Below, piece by piece: positions 52,893 through 61,577 of a DNA stretch of 64,000 nucleotides. Position numbers and translations under genes: made by a program. The notes under the pieces are model-generated. The model did no database searches. It was not told the origin of the DNA and saw only the letters and a program-made list of their open reading frames with translations. Positions within the stretch are counted from its first letter, which is position 1. Every line of letters starts with the position of its first letter. The DNA is from Clostridium bowmanii (GTDB lineage: Bacteria; Bacillota; Clostridia; Clostridiales; Clostridiaceae): assembly GCF_018861315.1 (NCBI RefSeq), contig NZ_JAHLDL010000021.1:1-64000 (forward strand), given 5' to 3'.

Positions 52893-53156
52893 ATGAAAAA
52901 TCCTGATTATATTAAATATCCTCCAACAACAAAAATACTAATTGAGGAGATTAAGAGAGCTTGTGATGATTATATTGCCCGTAGAATTAATGAGAATGAA
53001 TTGAAAAATATTATATGGACATGGGCTGATAATGTTGGTGAGAAAATGTTCAATGGTTCTTATGACTTTAACCCTACTATTATTCAAAGAGTAGGCACTA
53101 AAAGACTTACTATTGTAAAACATATGCTTAATGGACACCAGTACAAGTTGTTTTAA
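52893..53156 (+). CDS. Small conserved hypothetical protein (TIGR04540-like)
   Basis: An 87-residue protein with a strong AAGGAGG before its ATG. The pattern YPPTTKILIEEIKRACDDYI...ELKNIIWTWADNVGEKMF...NPTIIQRVGTKRLTIVKHML recalls the small Firmicute family TIGR04540, found in phages and mobile elements; I rely on memory for this match. Function is unknown. TACAAA repeats directly upstream suggest dedicated regulation. Confidence 0.65.
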   Translation: MKNPDYIKYPPTTKILIEEIKRACDDYIARRINENELKNIIWTWADNVGEKMFNGSYDFNPTIIQRVGTKRLTIVKHMLNGHQYKLF

Positions 53157-53258
53157 ATTATAATGACACATTAGTTGATTTTGAGACGATAAATACCAAG
53201 AGAATACAGGTGTTCAAAAGGATATGTTAAGCAATATGATATATGATTGGAGGAAAAT

Positions 53259-53621
53259 GTGGATACATTTGAATAATGAAAAAGAGAAGCATTAAAAGAT
53301 GTTGTTGTCGGCATTTTGAATTTTATTACCGTAGATGATGAAAGGAAACTTGAAAAACTAACTTTAAACCAAATAAAAGGAGCATTACAAAACACAACAA
53401 AATGTAACGATTGTCAAACGGTTGATGAAATACTAAATAAAGCGATTTATGACTACAAAGATTTTAATGAAGTGTATGAGAAAGCTAATAAAGATACAAA
53501 GGTAAAAATTGCAAAGAGAGCAATCAAGCTAAAGATATTAAATCTACAACTTATTTCGGATTTAACTGAATTAAGCATTGAAGATATAGAAAAAATAGAG
53601 GGTGAAATCAATAAAAAATAA
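53259..53621 (+). pseudogene. Hypothetical gene with damaged start
   Basis: The frame from about 53280 to 53621 is open and codes for a helical, charged protein (KREALKDVVVGILNFITVDD; KLEKLTLNQIKGALQNTTKC). A GTG at 53259 with GGAGG upstream is in the same frame but is followed after five codons by TAA and TGA. The only later start is a TTG at 53316 (101 residues) without a ribosome binding site. I infer a small deletion or insertion near the start. No family is recognised. Confidence 0.5.
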
Positions 53622-53880
53622 ATGCTATTTTTAAGAATTTAAAGTATATACTTCCCGTAATTACAATAATATTAATACTATTATCTTGTCTGCTATGTTG
53701 AATTGCCATTATAGATAAGAATGGTCGTCATAATGAATGGTGGTTTTCTTAAATTTCATGTTATAAGTGTACAAATAACTATAATTTAAGACACAATTGT
53801 TTTATTTTACGATTTATGAATATTATAAATAAATCAGGTGTTCCTTATAAAAATACTATTGTTAAAAGTATAGTTAAATA

Positions 53881-53931
53881 AAGCATATAAAAACTGACTT
53901 TCTTTAATTGATAGTCGGTTTTTATATGCTT
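53881..53931. terminator. Hairpin, probable terminator
   Basis: AAGCATATAAAAACTGAC pairs with GTCGGTTTTTATATGCTT (one G-T pair) across a 15-base loop. T tracts are within the stem rather than after it. Confidence 0.6.
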
Positions 53932-54115
53932 ATATCCTCAACATTATCTATTAGAGTTTATTTTTAATAATTTAATAATAATTCATTTTAATTTATTTTA
54001 TTTATCATCTAATAATCGTGTTAAATTTAATTAGTCAATTTTGAAGGCAATCATTATTGATTAACATAGTTATATCAATGGGTCAATAAATCAAAATAAA
54101 GTAAGAAACCACAAC

Positions 54116-54146
54116 AGGAGAAGCCCAAAAATAGCTTCTCCTTTTT
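54116..54146 (+). terminator. Rho-independent terminator
   Basis: AGGAGAAGC and GCTTCTCCT form a perfect 9-bp stem followed by TTTTT. The transcript it ends is not clear; the nearest upstream gene is the damaged one ending at 53621. Confidence 0.8.
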
Positions 54147-54262
54147 AAATTAATAATATTTAATGGAAAGAAACTCATATATAGTAAAAATACAATATAC
54201 TATTTTAATTTATTCAACGGTCCAATTGTTCACCTTTATAGGCAAACAACCAGGATATTATA

Positions 54263-54355
54263 TTAATATAAATCTAATAAAATAAGATTCGTAATTAATA
54301 TAAAAATCAATCCTGTTGCTACTATTTTTAGAAACAAATGTTTAAATTTGCTCAT
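54263..54355 (-). CDS. 30-residue hydrophobic membrane peptide
   Basis: An ATG at 54355 with GGAAGGAG 9 bases upstream opens a 30-codon frame. The peptide has a basic start (MSKFKHLFLK), one membrane-spanning stretch (IVATGLIFILITNLILL) and a short polar end. The layout is like type I toxin peptides or small membrane regulators. I see no obvious antisense RNA promoter, so the toxin idea is only a suggestion. Confidence 0.5.
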   Translation of the reverse strand: MSKFKHLFLKIVATGLIFILITNLILLDLY

Positions 54356-54516
54356 AGCAATGGACTCCTTCCATCAATATTCAATTTTTATATACTAATT
54401 TTTTATTTGTTGATACATTATGCTTTTAAATGGCATAACATTGATAGTCATTATACCTTTAAACCTATAAAATAGCAATGAAAATAAATAATAACTAAAT
54501 CTCTTTTTCAATATAA

Positions 54517-55329
54517 TTATTTTAAAATCACGTATCTTTCACTTATTTTACCGCTAATAAAAATGACTTTATCTATATAGTTCTTTCTTTCTTCACTTTT
54601 AGATATTCTGCAATCTTCATAAAATAAATTATTTAGAGATTTATCTGGTTTGAAATATATTTTTTCTTTAACATAAGTTGCTATAAATTTATCATTATTA
54701 TCCTTTCTTCTTGTAAATGATTTTACATTTTTTGAATAATCAATTGAATACAATAATTCAAATGCAATTTGTCGAATACAGGCGTAAACAGGACTATTAT
54801 AAAGTGGTTTTTTTTCATTATTTACTAACAAATATCCTGATAATGAGTTATTCTTGGTTAGATTTGTATATGCTTCATTTAAATTCTTATCAATATGGGC
54901 CCCTCCATCTTTATTAGCCACATACAATGCAATATCTTTTCTACTGAATACATTTATTTTATCATCTAAAATTATTTCATTCCACCAGTCTTCAAATACT
55001 AAACATAATCCTTGTATTTTATTGTCACTTAAACAATGAGGAATGTATATCCCAATAGTTGATGTTGCTAATAATCCTTCATAACTCAGCATGTTCGCAG
55101 GTATATATGGCAAGGCAGTAGAAAGAAAAAGCATGTGTGTTTTCATATCAAGGTGTTTAAACAAAGATGTTGAGTTATCTGTGTCATGTAATAAAATTCT
55201 AATAGTTGTAGCAATTCTCTGACCTTCATCTTCAAATCCTGAATCATATGAACTAATTGAATTTTTTAAAAAAAATATTTGAGAGCCTAAATGTTTACGC
55301 ATATCATTTATATTCTTAACATAATTCAT
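54517..55329 (-). CDS. Hypothetical protein
   Basis: A 270-residue protein, not recognised. It has AAAGGAG 7 bases before its ATG. It begins with a charged helix (INDMRKHLGSQIFFLKNSIS) and contains a conserved-looking WWNEIILDD and ANKDGGAHIDKNLNEAYTNL stretch with Asp, Gly and His. There is no signal peptide or membrane segment. It stands alone among degraded genes, so it may be cargo of the element. Confidence 0.65.
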   Translation of the reverse strand: MNYVKNINDMRKHLGSQIFFLKNSISSYDSGFEDEGQRIATTIRILLHDTDNSTSLFKHLDMKTHMLFLSTALPYIPANMLSYEGLLATSTIGIYIPHCLSDNKIQGLCLVFEDWWNEIILDDKINVFSRKDIALYVANKDGGAHIDKNLNEAYTNLTKNNSLSGYLLVNNEKKPLYNSPVYACIRQIAFELLYSIDYSKNVKSFTRRKDNNDKFIATYVKEKIYFKPDKSLNNLFYEDCRISKSEERKNYIDKVIFISGKISERYVILK

Positions 55330-55490
55330 AGCTTATCTCCTTTAAATTTGCAAGAACCTAATTTTATAATATATTCATATATTGGAATGTTTTCCCATTA
55401 AATAGTGCTAATCCATCATAATTAATAAAGGTGTAGTTTTCATTTATAGTAATCTTTTAAAGATGGTTGTTTAAGGGACTACTATATTGT

Positions 55491-56200
55491 TTATTTAGAT
55501 AATCGTGCTGACCAAAACTTTCCATCTTGGTCTGATAAATTCACAAAATGAGCATAATCAATTGGCTCTTCACTCTTAAAATATAAATACCCACCATTTT
55601 TAAAGGGTACTATTCTAACATAAGGCTTATCGTCCTCAACCTGTATAATTGAACTGTCAATATGATAAACTGTGCTATTATCACCTGCCACAATTTTAAT
55701 ATTATGAAGTCCCGTAAAATTACTTCGACTAAAAAAGCTTCCTACTTCATCATTACCCCCAATAGCTTTTCATAGAGGTATAAATAATGATTATTATTAC
55801 TACAGATAAAATGTGACATTCCTTTATCAAGTATAACCTCTGGATAAACTCTTATTATACTTGATAACTTGTCAATATCTATTATTAGCTGTTCCTGTAA
55901 TAAAATAGTAGAAGTTGAAACAATTACAGGACTACTTGTTAAACTATTGTAATACATCAATGGAGCTAAATAAGCATAGGATTTTCCTATGCCGACACCT
56001 GCTTCTATTATAATATGGTGGTTGTCTCTTATAGCTTCTGATATATCATATGCCATATTTTCTTGCCCTTCTCTTAATTCAAATCCTAACTCTGGTAGCT
56101 TTTCATCAAACAGGTCCCAGACTTTCTGTGTTATTTCTTCATCAAAATCATATTCTTCAATAGCCTTATATTGACCTAAAAGGTAATCCGTAAAATTCAT
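55491..56200 (-). pseudogene. Broken DinG-type helicase gene
   Basis: From the ATG at 56200 (AGGAAGGTG about 12 bases upstream) the frame codes for a DinG-like N-terminus: FELREGQENMAYDISEAIRD, Walker A in IIEAGVGIGKSYAYLAPLMY, STSTILLQEQL and the first iron-sulphur cysteine in LDKGMSHFICSNN. The frame closes at 55742 (LYEKLLGVMMK) before the DEAH box. A second open stretch in another frame (from about 55769 to 55491; GSFFSRSNFTGLHNIKIVAG, ending FWSARLSK) overlaps it; a frameshift near 55770 would join them. Whether that tail belongs to the same protein is unknown. Confidence 0.6.
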
Positions 56201-56397
56201 ATAATTTATAAACACCTTCCTAATAAAATTTATAGTCGACATATATAACAATATTATACCATTTATCTATATAATCTTAATTAAATTTGAAAAAAGTCTT
56301 TAATTTAAAAAATATAGGTTTTTTTAACAATAAAGTGTTGATATAATATTAGTAGAACCATTTTTATAAAATAATTAATTTTAAGGAGGAATTATAT

Positions 56398-57033
56398 ATG
56401 AAAGATGTATTTTCTTATAACAAAGATATTCATAAAAATGCCTATTTGAATTGGAGAACTGAAAAACATTCATATATTGATAATATGATAACTATTGCGG
56501 AAGGATTTATGAAGTCTTCCATACTTTTAACTGAACAGTCATTGAATGATAATAGAGATAAGAAAGCAGATATTATTATTTTCCCAATATTGTTTAACGC
56601 TAATCATGGAATAGAGCTATACTTGAAAGCAATTACATGGTCATTAAATGTTTTATTAAAAAACGATGTTAAGATAGAGGGAAACCATAATATAAAGCAG
56701 ATATTCACCATTGTATGTTCATTAGTAAATAAATTTGAAAAAGAAAAAGAAAACAGAGATGAATTTAAAAAAATAACCCTGAATTTAAAGGAATATCTTG
56801 ATGAATTATATAAAAAAATTGAACCCGAATCATGTGGAAAACATAAAGACAATATGGACTTTTCAAGATACCCTTTTAGCCAGAAGTATATTAATCATTT
56901 TTATATAGACGAATTAGATAATGTAGTAATTGATTTGGAAAACTTCTTAGAGATATTTAAAGAGATTAGTAATAATTTGAACATGATAGCAACGCACTAT
57001 TTATATGATTATCCCGAAGCTGATGAGGATTAA
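56398..57033 (+). CDS. HEPN-like hypothetical protein
   Basis: A 211-residue helical protein with AAGGAGG before its ATG. The segment FNANHGIELYLKAITWSLNV (residues about 65-85) and the later NHNIKQIF match the general look of HEPN-type proteins, in which a GxELxLKAI helix is common; the catalytic Rx4-6H pair is not evident. HEPN proteins often belong to toxin or RNA-cutting systems. It lies alone, followed by a short ATGAGGATT/AATCCTCAT hairpin over its stop. The fold assignment is a suggestion. Confidence 0.5.
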   Translation: MKDVFSYNKDIHKNAYLNWRTEKHSYIDNMITIAEGFMKSSILLTEQSLNDNRDKKADIIIFPILFNANHGIELYLKAITWSLNVLLKNDVKIEGNHNIKQIFTIVCSLVNKFEKEKENRDEFKKITLNLKEYLDELYKKIEPESCGKHKDNMDFSRYPFSQKYINHFYIDELDNVVIDLENFLEIFKEISNNLNMIATHYLYDYPEADED

Positions 57034-57145
57034 TAATCCTCATTTACAGCTCCGAATAGATGGACATAAATAGATGGCACATTGAAAAATATGTTAATAA
57101 CATGACAATAATAAACGTATTTGTAATGAGTTCCATACGTAATAT

Positions 57146-58909
57146 TTATCTGTAATTTCCAATAACAACTTGAACACTTCTATTTCCCATATATTCATTT
57201 ATAGAAACAGTGAAAGTTATGTCAATTCTAATATTATTAGAAACTCCATTAAACATTTTCATTGTTTCCTCATCTCCAAATTTATTTATTAAATAGCATT
57301 TAAATTTATCTATATCTCCAAAATAAATGCCTTCAATAGTTTTCCCATAAGTTGATAAGAATTTAAATTTTAAAACATTTTTTTTAGCTCCCAAAATAGT
57401 AGCCTTAGCAATTTTAATATTCTTTTCCGCAAATATGGGCTTATGATTGCCCTTACCATAAGGTTCTAATGTTTCTATTTCTTCTACTAAACTAATGGAA
57501 ATATTATTAAACGGTAATTGCATATCTATATACACTTTAGGTATTAAATCTTCATCTGTTAAGGTAGTTTGTGTATTTAAACATACCCTGAACTTCTCTA
57601 AATTTTCTGGTTCCATAGATAAACCTGCGGCCATAGGATGTCCTCCAAATCGAAGGAGTAAGTCTTTACACATAAACAGTCCCTCAAACATATTGTACTG
57701 TTCTATGGACCTACCTGACCCCTTAATTCCATGTTCAGCGTCCGTAAGAACAAATGTTGGTGAATGATATTTTTCTCTTATCTTACCTGCAATTATTCCT
57801 GCTATACTTTCATGGAGGTCGGCATTGTAGACAACTAATATTTTATCTTTTCTTATCCCCTGCTTTTCTATTATTTCAATAGCGTCTTCAACACCTTTAA
57901 GTGTCATTTCCTTTCTTTCCTTATTTAACTCAAAAAGCTCTTTCGCTAAGCACTTAGCTTCTTCATAATCTTCCGATAGTAATAATTTTAATCCTTTCTT
58001 AGCAGAATCCAATCTTCCAGAAGCATTTAGGCAAGGACCTATAACAAAGCCTAAATGGTACACGCCTATTTTTTTTCCCTCTATTCCAGTTTCACTTATA
58101 AGTGCTTTAAGTCCCATATTCTGTGTATTGTTAAGAAGCTTTAACCCCTCTTGTACAATTATCCTATTTTCACCAATTAAATCTACTACATCACAAACAG
58201 TTGCGATAGCAACGTATTCTATTAAAGCATTAACTTTGTCCTTACCTTGTCCCATTTCTTCATATAATGCTTGAAGGAACTTAAAAGCAACCCCTGCTCC
58301 ACATAATAGTTTAAATGGATACTCACAATCAATCTGTTTGCAATTAATTATCGAATCAGCATTAGGAATAATTAAAGTCCTACTACCATCACTATCTTCT
58401 TTAAATGGTACATCATGGTGGTCAGTAATAATACACGTCATACCTAAACTTTTAGCATAAGCAATTTGTTCAATTGCAGATATACCATTATCACAAGTAA
58501 TTATTGTATCAATACCATCATTTTTAGCAATCTCTATAATATTTTTGTTAATTCCATATCCATCTGAAATCCTATGTGGTATTTCATAATCAACATTAGC
58601 ACCACACTCCGTAAGACCTTTATATAATAAATATGTGCTAATTATTCCATCAACATCGAAATCTCCTACTATTCTAATTTTTTTGTTTTCGTTTATTTTA
58701 AGCTTTATTATTTTTATTCCAATTTCTAAATCTTTCATCAAAATTGGATTAGTTAGTCCATTTATATTTGAATTTACGAAGCTAACAACACTTTCATCGT
58801 CTGTTACCCCCCTATTTATTAGTATCCTACATAATATCTCACTTATATTTAATCTTTGAGACATTTGTTTAAAATCAACTTTATTATTCTTCAAAAGCCA
58901 CTTTTCCAA
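57146..58909 (-). CDS. recJ: RecJ single-strand DNA exonuclease carried by the element
   Basis: A complete 587-residue RecJ: motif I IRIVGDFDVDGIISTYLLYK, DHH motif CIITDHHDVPFKED, LCGAGVAFKF, ATVCDVVDLIGENRI, LNASGRLDSA, FGGHPMAAG and the C-terminal OB fold. It starts with TTG after GGGGATG. It is collinear with the truncated copy at 36063-37589 along its whole length but clearly diverged. It begins 16 bases after the TnpC-like gene, in the same direction, so it belongs to the recombinase operon. RecJ degrades 5' ends during repair and recombination. It may replace the host gene interrupted at 37584. Confidence 0.93.
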   Translation of the reverse strand: MEKWLLKNNKVDFKQMSQRLNISEILCRILINRGVTDDESVVSFVNSNINGLTNPILMKDLEIGIKIIKLKINENKKIRIVGDFDVDGIISTYLLYKGLTECGANVDYEIPHRISDGYGINKNIIEIAKNDGIDTIITCDNGISAIEQIAYAKSLGMTCIITDHHDVPFKEDSDGSRTLIIPNADSIINCKQIDCEYPFKLLCGAGVAFKFLQALYEEMGQGKDKVNALIEYVAIATVCDVVDLIGENRIIVQEGLKLLNNTQNMGLKALISETGIEGKKIGVYHLGFVIGPCLNASGRLDSAKKGLKLLLSEDYEEAKCLAKELFELNKERKEMTLKGVEDAIEIIEKQGIRKDKILVVYNADLHESIAGIIAGKIREKYHSPTFVLTDAEHGIKGSGRSIEQYNMFEGLFMCKDLLLRFGGHPMAAGLSMEPENLEKFRVCLNTQTTLTDEDLIPKVYIDMQLPFNNISISLVEEIETLEPYGKGNHKPIFAEKNIKIAKATILGAKKNVLKFKFLSTYGKTIEGIYFGDIDKFKCYLINKFGDEETMKMFNGVSNNIRIDITFTVSINEYMGNRSVQVVIGNYR

Positions 58910-58925
58910 CTGTACATCCCCTTAA

Positions 58926-59513
58926 TCATTTTTTATCATTATAGTTTATGCAATCATATTTTATTACATTATTATCTAATAGGTTTGGTCCGCCCTTATT
59001 TATTTTTTGTTCTAATTTTTTTATCATTTTTATATTTTGTATATTGATTTCATCAAGTTTCTCAACTTCGCTAATAAGACTACTGTTCTCATTTTCTAAG
59101 GTCCCAATTATATTCAAACATATTTGGTCATTCAAGTCTTTTTTTTGTAGTTTTAGTATTGTTTTATTTAATAAATTAATTTTTTCATTGAGTCCTTCTA
59201 CAAATTTAAATACATCATTCTTTTCAGTTTCCTCTTGACTTTTTAATATATAAGGTTCAAGTATGTACCTATTATTTTTATTATAAACAGTTTGTCTTGC
59301 TATTCCAATTTTTTTTACAATATTTGATACATTAACCTTATTTGATTTATATATTTCTATTGCTGTTTTTCTCTCTTGATTTATATATTGTATTTCTGTT
59401 TCAATCTTAAATAAATATTCCCTAATGCTTGGTTTTAAACTTGAATATTGACACATTTCATATTTTATTAGTTTACCTTTTATGATTTCAATAGTATTTA
59501 ATTTTATATCCAC
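58926..59513 (-). CDS. TnpC-like accessory protein
   Basis: A 195-residue protein with an N-terminal helix-turn-helix-like part (VSNIVKKIGIARQTVYNKNN, residues about 55-75) and a long coiled coil (LNEKINLLNKTILKLQKKDL; NENSSLISEVEKLDEINIQN). This layout and its position after a TnpB-like gene fit TnpC of Tn554-type elements, though it is longer than the 125 residues of Tn554 TnpC. It starts with GTG inside the end of the upstream gene (10-base overlap) after GAAGAGG. It probably helps the two recombinases. Confidence 0.75.
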   Translation of the reverse strand: MDIKLNTIEIIKGKLIKYEMCQYSSLKPSIREYLFKIETEIQYINQERKTAIEIYKSNKVNVSNIVKKIGIARQTVYNKNNRYILEPYILKSQEETEKNDVFKFVEGLNEKINLLNKTILKLQKKDLNDQICLNIIGTLENENSSLISEVEKLDEINIQNIKMIKKLEQKINKGGPNLLDNNVIKYDCINYNDKK

Positions 59514-61324
59514 ATTTCAACCTCTTCCATTATACCACATAGATTTTTTGTAATATATTCAAGCTTAGGATGTTTTTCTATTATCTTATTACTGCCCTGT
59601 TTTTCTATCTCAAATTTTAATTCTTGAAGTTCTTTAAATAAAAAAGATTTTGCTAATTTTTTTAACTTAATTGTTTCAATATTAGCTTCGGAAACAAAAT
59701 TATTTATTTTATTATATTCTATAACCTTTAATTTATCTTTAAACCTTTTATAAGTAATATCCACAAAAATATAAACTGTACAATGATTAGGACACATATC
59801 AAATGCACACATAAATTCATTGAGCTTACATTTTTTACCGAAAGCACTTTTAATGCAAAATCCTTCTCTCTTTTCTCTAATAGGAACTTTAATTACCAGT
59901 TCATTAATAATCTCTTTCAAATCAGTTTTTATATTATACTTATTATGCTCAATGAACTCATTAATTTTTTTAATAAGTAAATCAGCCTCTTCTCCTATTA
60001 AGTTAAACTCCCCAGTAACTAATCCTTCTAAAACACTTTTTGCTACCTCTCTACCCTCTTCATTTTCAATCCTCTGGTAGTGCATTGTCATCTCGACAGT
60101 CAAATGATTCATATGCTGAGAAATCCACCCTATTTCAACCCCTTGGCGGATAAGTTCGTTACATACTGCAACCCGAAATTGGTGTGGATTTGGTATTGAT
60201 ACTGAATCAGAAGTTTTTAAATGATTACAATATTCTTTTTTAACCAATTTGTATTTTTCATTAAATTCCATAGTAAATATACGGAATCCTTCGCATTCCG
60301 CATTTATTACTCCAAGCTCCACAGAATTTCTTACTATGAATCTTACTAACCATGTTCTTAATGTTGCTGTTCCAATTGGATTTTCATTATCTCCATTTAT
60401 AAAAATATAATCCGTATTATTTTTTAATCTTATTTCTGTAGTTAATTTTTCAAGTGTATCATATGCTAATTCGGCTTTATCCGTTAAAAATGTTTTAGTA
60501 ATCTGGGAATGTTTTTTGTTTTTTATTGTTTTCATGGTTAAAAACTCTAAATATGAAACTTTTTTCGTACTATCAAAGCACTCAACAGACTTCTTTTTTT
60601 CCGCTTTAATTAAACTTAATTCATAAATTCTCATACCAACTTGTGATAAAAGCAATATAGAACTTGCCTCCATTTTCTCCATTATATTAGTTTTATTTGA
60701 GTATATTTCTTTTAAGCATAATGAAATTATTTTGTCATATATCTTTTGAGGTATATTAGGAGTCTTTCCATCTTCTATCTGTGCTTTTAATAAAGACGTG
60801 TCGTTATTTGATAATTCTTTTCTTGCTTTTGAATAATCAATTTTTTCCTGTATCTCAATATACTTCAATAGTTTCTTGAATAATCTCCTATGATGAATTC
60901 TTTCATTTTCAGATTTATAGTCTATATATAATAACTCATTATATTTTTGTACACACTTTAAAGTTATAAGAGTACAATCATAAATATATTTTCCAGATAA
61001 ATATTTGCATATTTTCTCCATATATCCCATGTACTTTTTTATGCTACTTATGGCTTTATGGTTAATTAATGATTCTAAAACGAACTTTTTAATATACTTC
61101 TGATATACATAATGTATATTGCTAAAATCATATTTATTTCTATACGGACCCTTTTCAGGGTCAAAATTGCCAAAGTCCCAAATATCATCCGAGAAATATA
61201 TTTCCACATCAAAAAAAGGCAATCTGCCAATATCTAATGTTGTTATTAATTTATTTTCTTCATCCGCAAGATTTGCTATTTCTATCAATTTAATTGCGTT
61301 AATTTTCAGAATATAATTATCCAT
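59504..61324 (-). CDS. TnpB-like tyrosine recombinase
   Basis: A 606-residue tyrosine recombinase. Box I is LLLSQVGMRIYELSLIK (around residue 230), box II HQFRVAVCNELIRQGVEIGW, then ISQHMNHLTVEMTMHYQRIE with the nucleophilic Tyr. In box III the usual GH is NH. A cysteine-rich tail follows (GFCIKSAFGKKCKLNEFMCA, MCPNHC). The size and order match TnpB of Tn554-like units. GGGAG is 9 bases before the ATG. It is separated from the TnpA-like gene by an unusual 253-base spacer. Confidence 0.85.
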   Translation of the reverse strand: MDNYILKINAIKLIEIANLADEENKLITTLDIGRLPFFDVEIYFSDDIWDFGNFDPEKGPYRNKYDFSNIHYVYQKYIKKFVLESLINHKAISSIKKYMGYMEKICKYLSGKYIYDCTLITLKCVQKYNELLYIDYKSENERIHHRRLFKKLLKYIEIQEKIDYSKARKELSNNDTSLLKAQIEDGKTPNIPQKIYDKIISLCLKEIYSNKTNIMEKMEASSILLLSQVGMRIYELSLIKAEKKKSVECFDSTKKVSYLEFLTMKTIKNKKHSQITKTFLTDKAELAYDTLEKLTTEIRLKNNTDYIFINGDNENPIGTATLRTWLVRFIVRNSVELGVINAECEGFRIFTMEFNEKYKLVKKEYCNHLKTSDSVSIPNPHQFRVAVCNELIRQGVEIGWISQHMNHLTVEMTMHYQRIENEEGREVAKSVLEGLVTGEFNLIGEEADLLIKKINEFIEHNKYNIKTDLKEIINELVIKVPIREKREGFCIKSAFGKKCKLNEFMCAFDMCPNHCTVYIFVDITYKRFKDKLKVIEYNKINNFVSEANIETIKLKKLAKSFLFKELQELKFEIEKQGSNKIIEKHPKLEYITKNLCGIMEEVEMWI

Positions 61325-61577
61325 TTCGTTTTTCTCCCTATTTTTTATTTAATATTTAATCTGTATTTAAATTCTAAAAAACTCCCCACCTTAATATCAA
61401 TTAATAATGCTCGTATATTGATATTAATAAACCCATTATAAATAATGGATTTATTAATTTATGTGTAGCTAAGGCACTTTTAATTTAAATTGTAGGCCTG
61501 TCCAAAAAATATATACTTTTTAAATTGTAATTAGGCAGAAATATAATTGAGTTATAAAGTGCAGTGCTTTTCAATAA
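61325..61577. other. Spacer with two inverted repeats between recombinase genes
   Basis: AATATCAAT/ATTGATATT (61393-61401, 61417-61425) and a near-perfect 16-bp hairpin TTAATAAACCCATTAT/ATAATGGATTTATTAA (61424-61439, 61442-61457) lie here. No gene is seen. It may reduce or regulate expression of the downstream genes. Confidence 0.55.

Larger units (their letters stand above)
53622..54262. other. Intergenic region with two hairpins
   Basis: No supported gene. The stretch 53640-53700 codes in one frame for a hydrophobic peptide (YILPVITIILILLSCLLC) but has no start codon. Two hairpins, described separately, lie at 53881-53931 and 54116-54146. Confidence 0.5.

Noticed and set aside
53640-53700. 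Hydrophobic peptide-coding stretch as a second small membrane gene
   Set aside because: There is no start codon in frame and a stop lies just upstream.
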